DNA of 64,000 nt from Guyanagaster necrorhizus (Eukaryota; Basidiomycota; Agaricomycetes; Agaricales; Physalacriaceae). The position numbers and the translations under genes were made by a program. The DNA lies in the NCBI RefSeq assembly GCF_019112545.1, contig NW_025064918.1:310001-374000 (forward strand), given 5' to 3'. The stretch's first letter is position 1, and the number at the start of each line of letters is the position of its first letter. The notes beneath the pieces were generated by a model that was not told where the DNA came from, searched no databases, and saw only the letters and a program-made list of their open reading frames with translations. Below are positions 62,591 to 64,000 of this stretch, piece by piece.

Positions 62591-64000
62591 ATGGCCCCCC
62601 TCGACATCCCGGCGAGCGCTATTATAGAAAGCCTTTTGAAAACGTATCACTGGGACAAAATCACTATCACAACAGCAGGTAGGATTTCCGTCTCCTGTCT
62701 TCCCAAATGTCCTACTACCCCCATACAGTCTCCTCATTCTCTTGGACATGGTGGGAATATATGATCACACTTGACGATGAGGTAAGAAATTCTTCATCGA
62801 CTTGTACCGGGAGTCGATTTAATATTACCCTTAGATTTCTCTCATATGGGTAGGGAACCCTCCGCCTCGCAGTGCTTGCTCCAACTTGCTGAAGCTGAAG
62901 TGATCTCCCAGCAATCTCGCTGGTCCTGGATCAAGTTTCTATTTTTCATGGTGCACCCTGACTTTTTACTGGATCAGTTCTGGTGGCTAATCCGTGTCTA
63001 GAATCGATATCTTTTACTTTTCTCTCAGACGTTCGACTTTGCCGGTATGTCCATAACCTGGCGTCGAGAGTTGGCCCTAGCTCATTTTCGGGAATGGACT
63101 CCAGGTTACTTTCTTCCAAAACCGAGTTATAATGTAGGTGCCCGTTCATCTTTTTTATCCCCGACGGTGACTAAAGGACTTATCGCAGTTGTACGTGCAT
63201 CCTGTATCTGTTCACACATGAAATTTCCTACCCCTTGATAGTTGTGCGTATTACTATATGATTTCATTCTCATTGACCCATTATTCGAACGGGAATCGTA
63301 GGCCACGCATGGGTCGGGTACATCATCGTCATCAACGGTATGCCAAACACATCATTGCCTGTCAATCCTCTCCATCTAACTCATTCAATTCAGGAAGTCT
63401 ACAAATCTTTGTTGCTGATATCATTCTTATAATTCGACTTGGGGCAATATACGGTCGAAAGAAGAGCATTGTAGTGCCCATGGTAGCCTTGTATATTCTC
63501 AACGTGGCCGCTAGCTCGACAGTGTTGGCAATTCAGGCAAAGCATTCGACAGGTGTTTTTCTCGCTGAATTTGTTCTGTAACGACTGCTGATAACGGCTC
63601 TCCGTAGGTTCTAACGAACCGCTCCCTGGCATCTATCTCTGCTGGTTGACCAGTAAATTGAATATCCTATATGCCTATTGGCAAGTACCCTCTTTTGGAT
63701 GGCTTGGCTTATGCGAATTAATATTTCTGCTTGAAGGATACCCATAGCCGTTTTCGAATCAGTGATGTTCCTCCTTGCTGCATTCAGAGTCATAGATGAT
63801 TTCAATGTGCCTAAGATGGAGGGCACATATGGCCCTCGGTCTTTACTTGCCATCATCGTCCGTGATTCGTTGCTGTACTTTGTAGTGTACGTACTGCTCT
63901 TTCTTTGTATCGTTTGATAGGCTAACCATTACAAGTGTCCTTGCAGCTGCCCTCGCCAATGCACTGATATACCGTTTTGCTGCCGTATGTATTTTTTGTC
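62591..64000 (+). CDS. DUF6533-type multi-pass membrane protein, partial
   Basis: Member of the basidiomycete family with an N-terminal DUF6533 and about seven membrane segments; function unknown. Exons by splice signals: 62591-62678 (MAPLDIPASAIIESLLKTYH), 62729-62781 (TWWEYMITLDDE), a 15-nt microexon 62835-62849 (ISLIW), 62912-62950 (SRWSWIKFLFFM) and 63002-63044 (NRYLLLFSQTFDFA). The next exons are uncertain, with TGIVGHAWVGYIIVIN near 63290-63338. Then come SLQIFVADIILIIRLGAIYG with SIVVPMVALYILN, PLPGIYLCWLTSKLN to 63680, and PIAVFESVMFLLAAF and DSLLYF from 63737. The hydrophobic blocks and RLGAIYGRKK (family R-x-x-A-x-Y) support the call. It runs off the right edge. Confidence 0.72.
63681..63736 (+). 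other. Probable GC-AG intron in the DUF6533-type gene
   Basis: Donor TATTG|GCAAGT and acceptor TTGAAG|GATACC join AYW to IPIAVFES, the expected family sequence. The nearby GT donor three bases on would put the next exon out of frame. Confidence 0.6.

Noticed and set aside
1..64000. tRNA, rRNA genes and CRISPR arrays
   Set aside because: I saw no cloverleaf-consistent A and B boxes, no rRNA-like sequence and no regularly spaced short repeats. A covariance-model scan would be needed to exclude a tRNA fully.

Overview
The window looks like a transposon-rich, partly heterochromatic stretch of an Agaricomycete-type basidiomycete genome. This is inferred from short GT-AG introns (44-79 nt), a DUF6533-type membrane protein, a fungal kinase-like family scattered in several copies, a Mov10/SDE3-type RNA helicase, and chromodomain Ty3/gypsy retrotransposons with heavy CpG decay.

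Layout. 1-27581 is a nest of Ty3/gypsy elements. The oldest, element D (+ strand, 10806-27581 visible), is CpG-stripped and full of stops. Element B (- strand) sits in D's gag, and element A (- strand) sits in B's pol. A 1.4 kb solo-LTR-like repeat X and a complete young element C (17087-25683, LTRs differing at one site, TAAAT target duplication) sit in D's pol. 27582-29940 is CpG-poor relic DNA with a kinase-like pseudogene and a 213-bp-arm hairpin. CpG returns at about 29940, and 30-44 kb is gene-bearing: a kinase-like gene and a partial duplicate, an Hsp20-like gene, a tandem pair of small secreted proteins, and a 1016-aa Mov10-like helicase. 44.0-61.75 kb is again almost CpG-free: LTR stubs, a second X copy holding the assembly gap (46493-47162), a decayed gypsy pol (E), a coiled-coil/CxxC pseudogene, a solo LTR with CATAT duplications, and tandem and inverted repeats. 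From 61.8 kb CpG returns, and a DUF6533 gene runs off the right edge.

The most unusual feature is shared by A, B and C. Each has an extra open frame of about 500 codons ('ovORF') that starts just inside the 5' LTR, encodes an N-terminal membrane segment, and overlaps the first ~440 codons of gag in the +1 frame. In a segment compared between A and B, the ovORF protein is better conserved than gag read from the same DNA. No AUG lies between the ovORF and gag start codons in A or C, so leaky scanning could express both. Pol then lies in the -1 frame of gag. The primer-binding region is not an evident tRNA complement; it complements 13 nt of the LTR placed about 26 nt after a TATA-like box, and this pairing covaries between the A/B and C families, pointing to Tf1-like self-priming.

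Intron and exon calls come from splice signals and frame continuity read by eye. No database search or alignment program was used.
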